Both the position numbers and the translations under genes were made by a program. The notes below the pieces were generated by a model that was not told where the DNA came from, searched no databases, and saw only the letters and a list, made by a program, of their open reading frames with translations. Positions 1 through 8,900 of a stretch of 64,000 nucleotides of DNA are shown here, piece after piece (the first letter of the stretch is position 1; every line of letters starts with the position of its first letter). Source of the stretch: Cupriavidus oxalaticus (GTDB lineage: Bacteria > Pseudomonadota > Gammaproteobacteria > Burkholderiales > Burkholderiaceae); contig NZ_CP069812.1 of NCBI RefSeq assembly GCF_016894385.1, positions 2,666,001 through 2,730,000 of the forward strand. Direction: 5' to 3'.

Positions 1-425
1 ACCACCGTCTGATAGCCCTGCGCGGCAAACTGCGGCGCGAAACGCCCGGATGTGCCGCCGTTGAAGCCGACGCGCTCGAGCGCCGGCGCCAGCTGGCGCA
101 GCCGCGTGAAATCGTTGGCCTGCGGGTAGCGGATATTGCTGTCCAGGCTGCCTTCGCGCATGCACGCGCCAAGCACGTCCCAGACGCCGATGCGATGGGC
201 CAGCAGCCGCACCAGCCGTTCGGCATACGGCAGCGCCGGCATCGGCTCGCCGGTGAGCGCGGCCATCAGCGGCCAGAACTGGTTGCGGGGATGGGCGTAA
301 TACTGGCGCGCGGCAAGCGAGGCGGCGCCGGGAAAGCTGCCCAGCACCAGCACGCGGGTGTGGGTGTCGATGACGGGCGGCAGGCCCTGGTGCAGGTCGG
401 CCTGGGGCGGGATGGTGTCTGGCAT
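1..425 (-). CDS. DNA-deoxyinosine glycosylase (uracil-DNA glycosylase superfamily), C-terminus cut by window edge
   Basis: Reading the minus strand from ATG at 425 gives about 141 residues without a stop up to the window edge. The N-terminal part contains LGSFPGAASLAARQYYAHP followed by RNQFWPLM, the signature of the hypoxanthine/deoxyinosine DNA glycosylase branch of the UDG superfamily. A second family block, GVWDVLGACMREGSLDSNI, follows near residue 80. The enzyme would excise deaminated adenine from DNA in the cytoplasm. It lies upstream of nothing on its own strand except the htpG terminator region, so it is probably a single gene. Assignment is by motif recognition only; the 3' end is not visible. 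Confidence 0.8.
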   Translation of the reverse strand, partial: MPDTIPPQADLHQGLPPVIDTHTRVLVLGSFPGAASLAARQYYAHPRNQFWPLMAALTGEPMPALPYAERLVRLLAHRIGVWDVLGACMREGSLDSNIRYPQANDFTRLRQLAPALERVGFNGGTSGRFAPQFAAQGYQTV

Positions 426-470
426 GGCAAAGAGCTCGGGCTGCCGGCAGCGCGAACGGCAGCGAGGGTT

Positions 471-510
471 GTCTCCCCTCTCCCATTTATGGGAGAGGCG
501 GGGGAGCGGG
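471..510. repeat. Palindromic intergenic repeat, copy 1 (CTCTCCC...GGGAGAG family)
   Basis: The arms CTCTCCC and GGGAGAG flank a 6 bp loop, followed by GGGGAGCAAACC. The same layout with GCGGGAGAG arms recurs at 12615-12634 and 21658-21677, so this is a dispersed REP-like element. It sits just 3' of htpG and may also act as its transcription end. Confidence 0.7.
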
Positions 511-531
511 GAGCAAACCAGCAGCAATGCC

Positions 532-2433
532 TCAGGCCAGCAGCTTGTTGACGCGCTGCACGTAGGCGGCCGGGTCTTCCAGCATGCCGCCTTCGGCCAG
601 CAGCGCCTGGTCGAACAGCACCTGCAGGCGGTCGCTGAAGGCATCGCCCTCCGGAAGATCGCGCAGCTTCTTGACCAGCGCGTGCTCCGGGTTCAGCTCC
701 AGGATCGGCTGGGCGTCCGGCGCCTTCTGGCCGGCCTGCTTGAGCAGGCGCTGCAGGTAGCCACTCATGTCGCCCTCGTCCGACACCAGGCACGATGCCG
801 ACTCGGTCAGGCGCAGCGTCACGCGCACGTCCTTGGCCTTGCCGGCCAGCACGGTCTTGGCGCGCTCGACCACGTCCTTCCAGTCGGCCTCGGCCTTCTC
901 CTGCTCGGCCTTCTCGGCTTCATCGGCCAGCTTGCCCAGGTCGAGGTCGCCGCGCGCCACCGACACCAGTTCCTTGCCGTCGAATTCGCGCAGGAACGAC
1001 AGCATCCACTCGTCGACGCGGTCGGTCAGCAGCAGGACTTCGATGCCCTTCTTGCGGAACACTTCCAGGTGCGGGCTGTTCTTGGCCGCGGACCAGGTGT
1101 CGGCCGTGACGTAGTAGATCTTGTCCTGGCCTTCCTTCATGCGGCCGACGTAGGCGGCCAGCGCCACGTTCTGCTCGGCGGTGTCGTTGTGCGTCGAGGC
1201 GAAGCGCAGCAGCCTGGCCACGCGCTCCTGGTTGGCCTGGTCTTCGCCTGCGCCTTCCTTCAGCGCCTGGCCGAACTGCTGCCAGAAGGTGTCGTACTTG
1301 GCGCGTTCGGCTTCGTCCTCGCTGTCGGCCAGCGACTCCAGCATCGACAGCACGCGCTTGGTGCAGCCTTCGCGGATCGCCTTGACGTCGCGGCTTTCCT
1401 GCAGCAGCTCGCGCGACACGTTCAGCGGCAGGTCGGCGGAATCGACCACGCCCTTGACCCAGCGCAGGTAGCCCGGCAGCAGTTGCTCGGCGTCGTCCAT
1501 GATGAAGACGCGCTTGACGTACAGCTTCAGGCCGGCCTTGTGGTTGCGGTCCCACAGGTCGAACGGCGCGCGCGCCGGGATGTACAGCAGCTGGGTGTAT
1601 TCGCTGCGGCCTTCGACGCGGTTATGGGTCCAGGCCAGCGGCGTCTCGTTGTCGTGCGCGATGTGCTGGTAGAACGCGGTGTACTGCTCGTCGGTGATGT
1701 CGGACTTGCTGCGGGTCCACAGCGCGCTGGCCTGGTTGACGCTTTCCCACTCGTCGGTGCGCTTGTAGCTGCTGGCCTCGGCATCCCACACTTCCTTGGG
1801 CATGCGGATCGGCAGCGAGATATGGTCCGAGTATTTCTGGATGATGCTCTTCAGGCGCCAGGCCGACAGGAAATCGTCCTCGCCCTCGCGCAGGTGCAGC
1901 GTGATGGTGGTGCCGCGCTCGGCACGCGCGATCGCGTCGACGCTGAACTCGCCGTCGCCGGTGCTTTCCCAGCGCACGGCCTCCTCGGCGCCCACGCCGG
2001 CGCGGCGGGTTTCCACCGTGACCTTGTCGGCGACGATAAAGGCCGAGTAGAAGCCCACGCCGAACTGGCCGATCAGCGCGGCGTCCTTCTGCTGGTCGCC
2101 GGACAACTGCTGGAAGAATTCCTTGGTGCCCGAACGGGCGATGGTGCCGAGGTTGCGGATCGCCTCGTCGCGGCTCATGCCGATGCCGTTGTCGGTGATC
2201 TTCAGCGTGCGCGCCGCGGCGTCGGCCTCGATGCGGATGGCCAGGTCGGCGTCGTTTTCCAGCAGGGAGGGATTGGCGATCGCCTCGAAGCGCAGCTTGT
2301 CAGTGGCGTCCGAAGCATTCGAGACCAGCTCGCGCAGGAAGATTTCCTTGTTGCTGTACAGCGAGTGGATCATCAGGTGCAGCAGTTGCTTCACTTCCGC
2401 CTGGAAGCTCATCGTCTCGTGCGGTGCGGTCAT
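532..2433 (-). CDS. htpG: Chaperone HtpG (bacterial Hsp90)
   Basis: A 633-residue protein of the usual HtpG length. The N-terminal GHKL ATPase domain starts with [20 protein letters not shown] and carries the conserved ELVSNASDA (ATP/Mg-binding Asn), DNGIGM and [11 protein letters not shown] boxes; the middle and dimerisation domains follow. It is an ATP-dependent cytoplasmic chaperone. I chose ATG 2433 because it is preceded by GAGGAGAA at a good distance and starts the conserved [10 protein letters not shown]; the open frame extends further upstream to 2868 without homology. A sigma-32-type promoter lies about 75 bp upstream. Confidence 0.97.
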   Translation of the reverse strand: MTAPHETMSFQAEVKQLLHLMIHSLYSNKEIFLRELVSNASDATDKLRFEAIANPSLLENDADLAIRIEADAAARTLKITDNGIGMSRDEAIRNLGTIARSGTKEFFQQLSGDQQKDAALIGQFGVGFYSAFIVADKVTVETRRAGVGAEEAVRWESTGDGEFSVDAIARAERGTTITLHLREGEDDFLSAWRLKSIIQKYSDHISLPIRMPKEVWDAEASSYKRTDEWESVNQASALWTRSKSDITDEQYTAFYQHIAHDNETPLAWTHNRVEGRSEYTQLLYIPARAPFDLWDRNHKAGLKLYVKRVFIMDDAEQLLPGYLRWVKGVVDSADLPLNVSRELLQESRDVKAIREGCTKRVLSMLESLADSEDEAERAKYDTFWQQFGQALKEGAGEDQANQERVARLLRFASTHNDTAEQNVALAAYVGRMKEGQDKIYYVTADTWSAAKNSPHLEVFRKKGIEVLLLTDRVDEWMLSFLREFDGKELVSVARGDLDLGKLADEAEKAEQEKAEADWKDVVERAKTVLAGKAKDVRVTLRLTESASCLVSDEGDMSGYLQRLLKQAGQKAPDAQPILELNPEHALVKKLRDLPEGDAFSDRLQVLFDQALLAEGGMLEDPAAYVQRVNKLLA

Positions 2434-2507
2434 GGTTCTCCTCTTGAATCTCGAAAAACAGGGGAATCTGGGATGGTCGGGTGGCCGTCGGGGGCCGGTG
2501 ACGGCAG

Positions 2508-2536
2508 AAATAGGGCCGCCCGGGCCATTTTTCAAG
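2508..2536 (-). promoter_or_regulatory. Heat-shock (sigma-32) promoter of htpG
   Basis: On the minus strand CTTGAAA (2536-2530) is followed after 14 bp by CCCTATTT (2515-2508). This matches the sigma-32 consensus CTTGAAA-N11-16-CCCCATNT at nearly every key position, and htpG is a classic member of that regulon. Confidence 0.75.
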
Positions 2537-2572
2537 GCCCGGGGAATGTAACGCGTGCAGGGCAACGAGGGC

Positions 2573-4111
2573 TCAGAGCCGCTCCAGCTGGCGCGCGAGG
2601 AAGCGCAGCATGTCCGGGTCGCCGCTGCTGGCGACATTGAAGCGCATCCATCCCGACGGCATCTGCGACGGCGAGAACAGGCTGCCGGGGGCGAACAGGT
2701 AGCCCTCTTCATGCCCGGCGGTGGCAATCGCGTTGGTATCGCGGCCGGTATCCGCCCACAGGTACATGCCGGCGTGCTGGCCCGGGAACAGGCGCAGGCC
2801 CAGCCGCTCCAGTTCGCGCCGGGTTTCGTCGCGGGCGCGGTCCAGCCGGGTGCGCACGCGCTCGACATGCTTGCGGTAATGCCCCTCGGTCAGCACCTTG
2901 TACAGCACCCGCTCGTTGATCTCGGGCGAGGCCAGGCCCGCCAGCAGCTTGCTGTCGGTCAGCGCCGATGCCATCTCCGGGGGCGCGGCGATAAAGCCCA
3001 CGCGCAGGTTGGCCGCCAGCGTCTTGGAGAAGCTGCCCAGGTAGATCACCCGGCGCAACTGGTCCAGGCTGGCCAGCCGGGTAGCGGCGTGGCCGGGCGG
3101 GCACAGGTCGCAGTAGATATCGTCCTCGACGATCAGGAAGTCGTACTGCTCGGCCAGCTTCAGCAGCTGGAACGCCTTGGCGGCGGACAGCGAGGTGCCG
3201 GTCGGGTTGTGCAGCACCGAGTTGATCACGAACAGCTTCGGCCGCCGCGCCTGCACGATGCGCTCCAGCGCCTCCAGGTCCGGCCCCTCGGCGGTGTACG
3301 GCACGCCGATCACCTGCGCGCCCTGCGCGGCAAAGCGCGCGAACATCACGAACCACGCCGGGTCACCGACCAGCACGGCGTCGCCGGGCTGCAGGTAAAG
3401 CCGGGCGATCAGGTCGAGCGCCTGGGTAATGCCGGAGGTCAGCACGATCTGCTCGGCGCCCGCGCGGATCTCCAGCTCCTCCAGCCGGGTGCGCAGCTGC
3501 TGGCGCAGCGGCAGGAAGCCCTGCGGCGTGCCGCTGGCCAGGAAATGATTGCCCGGCTGGCGCCCCAGCCCGCGCAGCGCGCTGGCGATCAGTTCGCCGT
3601 CGAGCCACTCGTTGGGCAAGAAGCCCAGCCCCGGCGCCTTGTGCGCCTCGGCGGTATGGAACATGCTGCGCAGCAGCCAGGTGACGTCGATATTGCGCGC
3701 CTCGGCCGCGTTGGACGACACCGGCGCGGCGGGGACGGCCGGCGTACGCTCGCGCACGTAGAAGCCCGAGCCACGGCGCGATTCGAGGTAGCCAAGCGCC
3801 ACCAGCCGCTCATAGGCCTCGACCACGGTAAAGCGCGAGATGCCTTTTTCCTGCGCCAGCTGGCGGATCGACGGCATGCGCATGCCGGCGCGGAACACGC
3901 GTTCGTCGATGCGCATGCGGGCCCATTCGGTCAGTTGCTCGACCAGCGTCATCTGTGCCGAGGGGATGGGGTCGGGCAACCGCTCCGTGGGCGGCAGAAC
4001 CAGGCGCAGCGGGCGTCCCTCGGATGGTGCGGTGGTGCCGCGCGCGCCGCTTCCGCCATGCTGCTGGGGGTTCGCGGCGGTAGTGGCCGCGTCCCGGGTG
4101 TTCGTATCCAT
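2573..4111 (-). CDS. MocR-family transcriptional regulator (GntR HTH fused to class I aminotransferase fold)
   Basis: The protein has 512 residues. Residues about 50-125 form a GntR-type winged helix ([19 protein letters not shown], then [13 protein letters not shown]). Residues about 160-510 form an aminotransferase I/II fold with the PLP lysine in [15 protein letters not shown] and the [11 protein letters not shown] block. Such MocR regulators use PLP or an amino compound as effector. Its start faces the LysE/EamA/RidA/aminotransferase genes, so it probably regulates that divergent set. ATG 4111 (MDTNTRD) was chosen over the in-frame ATG 4405 because the latter runs through the promoter region and the neighbouring small ORF. 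Confidence 0.92.
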   Translation of the reverse strand: MDTNTRDAATTAANPQQHGGSGARGTTAPSEGRPLRLVLPPTERLPDPIPSAQMTLVEQLTEWARMRIDERVFRAGMRMPSIRQLAQEKGISRFTVVEAYERLVALGYLESRRGSGFYVRERTPAVPAAPVSSNAAEARNIDVTWLLRSMFHTAEAHKAPGLGFLPNEWLDGELIASALRGLGRQPGNHFLASGTPQGFLPLRQQLRTRLEELEIRAGAEQIVLTSGITQALDLIARLYLQPGDAVLVGDPAWFVMFARFAAQGAQVIGVPYTAEGPDLEALERIVQARRPKLFVINSVLHNPTGTSLSAAKAFQLLKLAEQYDFLIVEDDIYCDLCPPGHAATRLASLDQLRRVIYLGSFSKTLAANLRVGFIAAPPEMASALTDSKLLAGLASPEINERVLYKVLTEGHYRKHVERVRTRLDRARDETRRELERLGLRLFPGQHAGMYLWADTGRDTNAIATAGHEEGYLFAPGSLFSPSQMPSGWMRFNVASSGDPDMLRFLARQLERL

Positions 4112-4125
4112 GTGCTGCTCCTGCA

Positions 4126-4167
4126 ACTGTACTGAAGACGATCCGCACAACTGTACCGGTACTGTAC
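4126..4167. promoter_or_regulatory. Probable MocR operator: three ACTGTAC repeats
   Basis: ACTGTAC occurs at 4126-4132, 4150-4156 and 4161-4167, all in the same orientation, in the gap between the regulator and the divergent exporter genes. The last two are 11 bp apart (one helical turn), and the overlap makes the palindrome GTACCGGTAC at 4153-4162. MocR regulators typically bind direct repeats next to their own gene, so this is the likely operator. Confidence 0.6.
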
Positions 4168-4261
4168 CGACTACCTTGGCTACCATCAAGCCTGACGCTG
4201 GCGCACTGTCAGCCCGAAACTGAAACCCCCGCAAGAAACAAGAATCCCCAAGGAGACACCG

Positions 4262-4396
4262 ATGTCCGCGACCCGCAAGCGTTCCGAAGACGATCGCTGC
4301 CTCGGTCCCCGCACAGCTGCCACGCTCGCTGCCAGCCCCGAAGGCATCGGAAGGAAGCGCCGCGCCAACCGCCGCGTGCTGGAGGCGTTCGCATGA
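4262..4396 (+). CDS. Small basic 44-residue protein, translationally coupled to LysE exporter
   Basis: A short ORF starts at ATG 4262 behind a near-perfect ribosome site (AAGGAGA ending 5 bases before the ATG). Its stop overlaps the exporter start as ATGA at 4393-4396. The product starts MSATRKRSEDDRCL, ends RRANRRVLEAFA, is rich in Arg and has no membrane segment. It could be a real microprotein or a coupling/leader ORF that sets exporter translation. I recognise no family. Confidence 0.45.
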   Translation: MSATRKRSEDDRCLGPRTAATLAASPEGIGRKRRANRRVLEAFA

Positions 4397-5040
4397 CCGC
4401 CGCAACCTCTGGCCTGCTTACCGGTTTGACGGCGGCGCAGTTCCTGGCCCTGCTGACGCTGCTGACGGTCGGCCTGTTCACGCCCGGCCCCAACACCACC
4501 ATTGCCGCGGTGACCGGCGCCAACTTCGGCCTGCGCGCGACGCTGCCGCACTGCCTGGGCGTGGCGTTCGGCTTTGCCAGCATCCTGGCCCTGTGCGCGG
4601 TGGGCGTGGGCGCGCTGATCCTTGGGCAACCGACGCTGTCGTCGGTGGTGCACCTGGCCGGCGTGGCCTACCTGCTGTGGCTGGCGTGGAAGATCGCGCG
4701 CAGCACGGCGCTGGCCGAAAAGCAGGTGCTGCGCCCGCTGAACGTGTGGCAGTCCGCCGTGCTGCAGTACGCCAACATCAAGGCGTGGATGCTGGCGCTG
4801 GCGGTGGCGGCGTCCTACATGGCAGGCGCCCCCGCGCCGCTGCAGCGCATGCTGCTGGTGTGCGGCGTGTTCGCACTGCTGGGCTTCGTCAGCAACGGCG
4901 TGTACGGCGTGCTGGGCGCGGCGCTGCGGCAATGGCTGCGCCAGGGCGAGCGCGTGCGCTGGTTCAACCGTGCCATGGGCGCGGCACTGGCGCTGACCGC
5001 GCTGTGGATCGCCGTCAGCGCCCGGCCCGGCGTGCATTGA
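4393..5040 (+). CDS. LysE/RhtB-family amino acid exporter
   Basis: The protein has 215 residues, the standard LysE/RhtB size. The family motif TPGPNTTIAAVTGANFGLRATLPHCLG follows the first helix, and about six hydrophobic segments follow. It would be an inner-membrane exporter of amino acids or related metabolites. A GGAGG precedes the ATG by 8 bases, although the start also overlaps the upstream small ORF. With the EamA exporter next to it and the MocR gene opposite, it looks like part of an amino-acid efflux response; the substrate cannot be read from sequence. Confidence 0.9.
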   Translation: MTAATSGLLTGLTAAQFLALLTLLTVGLFTPGPNTTIAAVTGANFGLRATLPHCLGVAFGFASILALCAVGVGALILGQPTLSSVVHLAGVAYLLWLAWKIARSTALAEKQVLRPLNVWQSAVLQYANIKAWMLALAVAASYMAGAPAPLQRMLLVCGVFALLGFVSNGVYGVLGAALRQWLRQGERVRWFNRAMGAALALTALWIAVSARPGVH

Positions 5041-5079
5041 ATCGAACGACAAGAAACACAGGAACACAAGAGGCCAACC

Positions 5080-6102
5080 ATGCCCGCTTCCTCCCGCACT
5101 TCTCCGCACACTTCCCTGCACACTTCTCCGCACACCTCCTCGCCTGCTTCGATACCCGCCGCGCCCCCTTCCGGAGGCATGCTGCTCGGCTTCATCGGCG
5201 TGGCCATCTTCAGCCAGACGCTGCCGTTCACGCGCCTGGCGGTGGCCGAGCTGGACCCGATTTTTGTCGCGCTGGCGCGCGCCGTCCTGGCCGCGCTGCC
5301 GGCGCTGGCGCTGCTGGCCATGCGCGGTGCGCTGGCCGCGGCACGCCGCCCGCGCGGCGGCCAGTGGCCGCGGCTGGCCGTGACGGCGCTGGGCGTGGTG
5401 GTGGGCTTCCCGGTGTTCTCGTCGCTGGCGATGCGCGAGGTGCCGGCCAGCCACGGTGCCATCGTGGTCGGCCTGCTGCCGCTCGCCACGGCCGTGTTCG
5501 CGGCCTGGTTCGGGCGCGAGCGGCCGTCGGCGGGGTTCTGGCTGTCGGCCGTGGCCGGCAGCGCGCTGGTGGTCGGCTTTGCCGTCTGGCAGGGCGCCGG
5601 CGGCCTGCAGCACGCCGACTGGTACCTGTTCGCCGCGGTGGTGCTGGGCGCACTGGGCTATGCCGAGGGCGGCAAGCTGTCGCGCGAGCTGGGCGGGCTG
5701 GAAACGATCAGCTGGGCGCTGGTGGCATCGCTGCCGGTGCTGGTGCCGGCGGTGGCCTGGCTGGCGCTGCGCGACCTGCCGGCGATCGCCGCGGCGTCGC
5801 CGCGTGCCTGGGCCGGCATGGCCTATGTTTCGGTGTTCTCGATGTTTATCGGCTTCCTTTTCTGGTACGCCGGCCTCGCAAAAGGCGGCGTGGCCCGCGT
5901 CGGGCAGATACAATTGCTGCAGCCGTTCCTGACGCTGGCGGGCGGTGCGCTGATCCTGGCCGAGCCGCTTGACGCCCCCACCATCGCCTTCGCGGTGGCG
6001 GTGATCGCCGTCGTGGCCGTCGGCCGCCGCGCCGCCGTGCGCCAGAGCGCACCTGCCCCCGCCCCGGAAACGTCCCCGGTCCTTCCAGGACGCATTCACT
6101 GA
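5080..6102 (+). CDS. EamA/DMT-family metabolite exporter
   Basis: The protein has 340 residues with ten predicted hydrophobic helices in two EamA halves (first half from GFIGVAIFSQTLPFTRLAVA, second from DWYLFAAVVLGALGYAEGG). It is probably an inner-membrane efflux carrier for amino acids or similar compounds. The first 33 residues are an unusual Ser/Thr/His/Pro-rich stretch made of repeats of SPHTS encoded by near-identical 15-20 bp units. An alternative start at Met 5179 (MLLGFIGV) would remove it. It is in series with the LysE gene (39 bp gap) and with the RidA gene (15 bp gap). Confidence 0.88.
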   Translation: MPASSRTSPHTSLHTSPHTSSPASIPAAPPSGGMLLGFIGVAIFSQTLPFTRLAVAELDPIFVALARAVLAALPALALLAMRGALAAARRPRGGQWPRLAVTALGVVVGFPVFSSLAMREVPASHGAIVVGLLPLATAVFAAWFGRERPSAGFWLSAVAGSALVVGFAVWQGAGGLQHADWYLFAAVVLGALGYAEGGKLSRELGGLETISWALVASLPVLVPAVAWLALRDLPAIAAASPRAWAGMAYVSVFSMFIGFLFWYAGLAKGGVARVGQIQLLQPFLTLAGGALILAEPLDAPTIAFAVAVIAVVAVGRRAAVRQSAPAPAPETSPVLPGRIH

Positions 6103-6117
6103 CCAGGAGTCCAACGC

Positions 6118-6573
6118 ATGTCCGTCTACGACACCCTTGCCCGCCTCGGCGTCGAACTTCCGACCGCCAATGCCCCTGCCGCCGCCTATGTGATGGCCGC
6201 GCAGACCGGCAACACCGTATTCCTGTCGGGCCATATCGCCCGCAAGGACGGCAAGGTATGGACCGGCAAGCTGGGCCAGGACATCGACACCGAATCCGGC
6301 AAGGCCGCCGCGCGCGCCATCGCCATCGACCTGCTGGCCACGCTGCACGCGCACGTGGGCGACCTGAACCGCGTCACCCGCATCGTCAAGGTGATGAGCC
6401 TGGTCAACTCCACCCCGGAATTCACCGAGCAGCACCTGGTGACCAACGGCGCGTCGGAATTCCTGGCCGAAGTCTTCGGCGACCAGGGCAAGCACGCGCG
6501 CAGCGCCTTCGGCGTGGCGCAGATCCCGCTGGGCGCCTGCGTCGAGATCGAGATGATCGTCGAAGTGCAGTAA
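6118..6573 (+). CDS. RidA/YjgF-family protein (Rid subfamily)
   Basis: The 151-residue protein has the RidA chorismate-mutase-like fold, recognisable from NTVFLSGHIARKDGK, the GDLNRVTRIVKVMSLVNSTP block and the C-terminal PLGACVEIEMIVEV. RidA proteins hydrolyse reactive enamines and imines made by PLP enzymes. Its position directly before a PLP aminotransferase and after amino-acid exporters fits that job. A clear AGGAG site precedes the ATG. It belongs to the longer Rid branch rather than archetypal 128-residue RidA. Confidence 0.9.
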   Translation: MSVYDTLARLGVELPTANAPAAAYVMAAQTGNTVFLSGHIARKDGKVWTGKLGQDIDTESGKAAARAIAIDLLATLHAHVGDLNRVTRIVKVMSLVNSTPEFTEQHLVTNGASEFLAEVFGDQGKHARSAFGVAQIPLGACVEIEMIVEVQ

Positions 6574-6650
6574 TTTCCGCCGGCCGGGCGACCGCGACCG
6601 GCCGGCCTTGCCACACAGAAACACCCTTCCCAGACCACAAGAGACACATC

Positions 6651-7841
6651 ATGAAATGGGCCATTTCCCGCCGGGCGCAGCAACTGACCAGCTCGGCCAT
6701 CCGCGAAATCCTCAAGGTCACCGAGCGTCCGGAAGTCATTTCCTTCGCCGGCGGCCTGCCCTCGCCGGCATCGTTCCCGGTAGCGGCCATGGAGGCAGCG
6801 ACGGCCCGCGTATTTGCCGACAACCCGCAGGCGGCATTGCAATACGCCGCGACCGAAGGCTACCTGCCGCTGCGTGAATTCGTCGCCAGGCGCCACGGCG
6901 TGGACGTCGAGCGCGTGCTGATCGTCACCGGTTCGCAGCAGGCGCTGGACCTGATCGCCAAGGTGATGATCGACCCGGGCAGCAAGGTGATGGTGGAAAC
7001 CCCCAGCTACCTCGGCGCGCTGCAAGCGTTCTCGCTGTTCGAACCCGAGTTCGTCTCGATCCCGACCGACGACAAGGGCCTGGTGCCCGAGGCGCTGACG
7101 CCCGAGCTGACCGCCGGCGCGCGCTTCCTGTACGCCCTGCCCAACTTCCAGAACCCGACCGGCCGCCGCCTGCCGCTGGAGCGCCGCCAGGCACTGGTGG
7201 CACGCGCGCAGGAACTGGGCGTGCTGGTGGTGGAAGACGATCCGTACGGCGCGCTCAGCTACACCGGCGACCAGCTGCCGACGCTGCTGTCGATGAACCC
7301 GGACGGCGTGATCTACATGGGCTCGTTCTCCAAGATCCTGGCCCCCGGCATGCGCCTGGGCTACGTGATCGCCCCGCCCGAGCTGCACTTCAAGCTGTGC
7401 CAGGCCAAGCAGGCATCGGACCTGCACACGCCCACCTTCACGCAGCGCGTGGCCTACGAGACCGTGCGCGATGGCCTGCTCGACCGCCATATCCCGACCA
7501 TCCGCGAGCTCTACAGCAAGCAGTGCCAGACCATGCTGGACGCGCTCAAGCGCCACATGCCCGAAGGCGTGACCTGGAACACGCCCGAAGGCGGCATGTT
7601 CATCTGGATGGAGCTGCCCGAGGGCCTGGACAGCATGGCTATCCTCGAAGAGGCGGTGAAGCGCAACGTGGCCTATGTGCCGGGCGCGCCGTTCTACGCC
7701 AGCAACCCGAAGCGCAATGCGCTGCGCCTGGCGTTCGTCACGGTGCCGCCCGAGCGCATCGAGCAGGGCGTGGCGATCCTGGGCGAGCTGTTCCGCGAGT
7801 CCATCGCCGCCGCTGCCGCCAGGCAAGCGCGCGCGGCCTGA
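6651..7841 (+). CDS. PLP-dependent class I/II aminotransferase (LysN / 2-aminoadipate transaminase type)
   Basis: The protein has 396 residues. The fold-type I core is complete: VTGSQQALDLIAKVMIDPG for cofactor phosphate binding, ALPNFQNPTGRRLP, VVEDDPYGALSY with the PLP-pyridine Asp, SFSKILAPGMRLGY with the Schiff-base Lys, and NALRLAFVTVPPE with the substrate-carboxylate Arg. The N-terminus MKWAISRRAQQLTSSAIREIL lacks a GntR domain, unlike the MocR protein at 2573. LysN-like enzymes act on lysine, 2-aminoadipate or branched-chain and aromatic amino acids; which one here is not decidable. It follows the RidA gene by 77 bp and probably shares its transcript. Confidence 0.9.
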   Translation: MKWAISRRAQQLTSSAIREILKVTERPEVISFAGGLPSPASFPVAAMEAATARVFADNPQAALQYAATEGYLPLREFVARRHGVDVERVLIVTGSQQALDLIAKVMIDPGSKVMVETPSYLGALQAFSLFEPEFVSIPTDDKGLVPEALTPELTAGARFLYALPNFQNPTGRRLPLERRQALVARAQELGVLVVEDDPYGALSYTGDQLPTLLSMNPDGVIYMGSFSKILAPGMRLGYVIAPPELHFKLCQAKQASDLHTPTFTQRVAYETVRDGLLDRHIPTIRELYSKQCQTMLDALKRHMPEGVTWNTPEGGMFIWMELPEGLDSMAILEEAVKRNVAYVPGAPFYASNPKRNALRLAFVTVPPERIEQGVAILGELFRESIAAAAARQARAA

Positions 7842-7874
7842 CGCCGACCGGGCACGCGTATTCCAGGAGCCGAC

Positions 7875-8519
7875 ATGCTGCGTATCTGGGGCCGACTCTC
7901 CTCCATCAACGTGCAGAAGGTGGTCTGGTGCGCGCGCGAGCTGCACCTGGACCATGAGCGCGTCGATATCGGCGTCAACAAGGGCGACCTCGACACCGAG
8001 GCCTACGTCCGCCTGAACCCGAACCGCCAGATCCCGGTAATTGAGGACTTCCGCGGCACGGACGTGGGCGGCGAGCCCTTCGTGCTGTGGGAATCGAATG
8101 CGATCGTGCGCTACCTGTGCGCGCGCTATGGCGAGGGCACGCTGTGGCCCGAAGACGTCAAGGCGCGCGCCTCGGCCGACCGCTGGATGGACTGGCAGAC
8201 CACGGCCTTCAGCCCGGCGATGGTGACGGCATTCCTAAACCTGGTGCGCAAATCCGCGGACGAGCGCGACGAGGCCGCGATCCAGGCCTCGTGCGTGCGC
8301 ACCGAGCCGCTGGCCGACTTGCTCGACAAGGCGCTGGCGGGCCGCGAGTTCATCGGCGGCGACCGCTTCACCATGGCTGATATCTCGCTGGCCTGCGCCG
8401 CGCACCGCTGGATGGGCCTGCCGCGCCAGCACCAGCCGCGGCCGAACCTGGAGCGGTGGCTGTCGGCAATGCGCGCCCGCCCCGCCGCCGGCGGCATCCT
8501 GGAACTGCCGCTGCGCTGA
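7875..8519 (+). CDS. Glutathione S-transferase family protein
   Basis: The 214-residue protein has an N-terminal thioredoxin-like half (LRIWGRLSSINVQKVVWCARELHL, then RLNPNRQIPVIEDF and LWESNAIVRYLCARYGEG, the glutathione-gamma-Glu ES motif) and an all-alpha C-terminal half with GDRFTMADISLAC (N-capping box). Ser in GRLSS is the likely catalytic residue. It is a cytoplasmic conjugation or detoxification enzyme of unknown substrate. A CCAGGAGCC site precedes the ATG, and it lies 33 bp after the aminotransferase, so it may be the last gene of this operon. Confidence 0.9.
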   Translation: MLRIWGRLSSINVQKVVWCARELHLDHERVDIGVNKGDLDTEAYVRLNPNRQIPVIEDFRGTDVGGEPFVLWESNAIVRYLCARYGEGTLWPEDVKARASADRWMDWQTTAFSPAMVTAFLNLVRKSADERDEAAIQASCVRTEPLADLLDKALAGREFIGGDRFTMADISLACAAHRWMGLPRQHQPRPNLERWLSAMRARPAAGGILELPLR

Positions 8520-8900
8520 GCGGCAGTTTTTCCTTCTCCGGCTTTACCTGCCTGCTTCGCGGCGCCCCTGTCCGCCTGCCCTCCGCCATGGCTGCCCGGC
8601 CAGTCATTCTGGCAACGCGCAGGCTGGCAGACTTTTGCAACAAGCGCCCTTTAGAGTACGCTGGCCGGTGTGCCGGGTACGCCCCAAGTGCGCTGCAATG
8701 CCCAGGGAAACCCTGATCCCTGAATGTGGCTCATGCCTGGCATGACGCAATGTACGGCAGCGAACACGGAACCCGTTCCTACAATCGCTGGTTCTTTCCC
8801 GCGCGCGGCGGACACCGCACGCCGGTGCAAAGCGCATGCGGATTGCCCAGGGCACGCAGACCGCCCGGGCGCCCGAGCCAACCTGAGGAGGATTTCGATC
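8520..8900. other. Intergenic region upstream of the lactate permease
   Basis: No convincing ORF is seen in these 381 bp. A possible promoter is TTGCAA near 8635 followed after 16 bp by TACGCT. The rest is a long GC-rich leader to the GTG start at 8901. No terminator stands out after the GST gene. Confidence 0.4.

Noticed and set aside
358..2640. Long open frame of 760 codons opposite htpG
   Set aside because: It lies antisense to a fully conserved htpG and its translation is low-complexity Gln/Val/Leu/Gly typical of antisense GC-rich codons.
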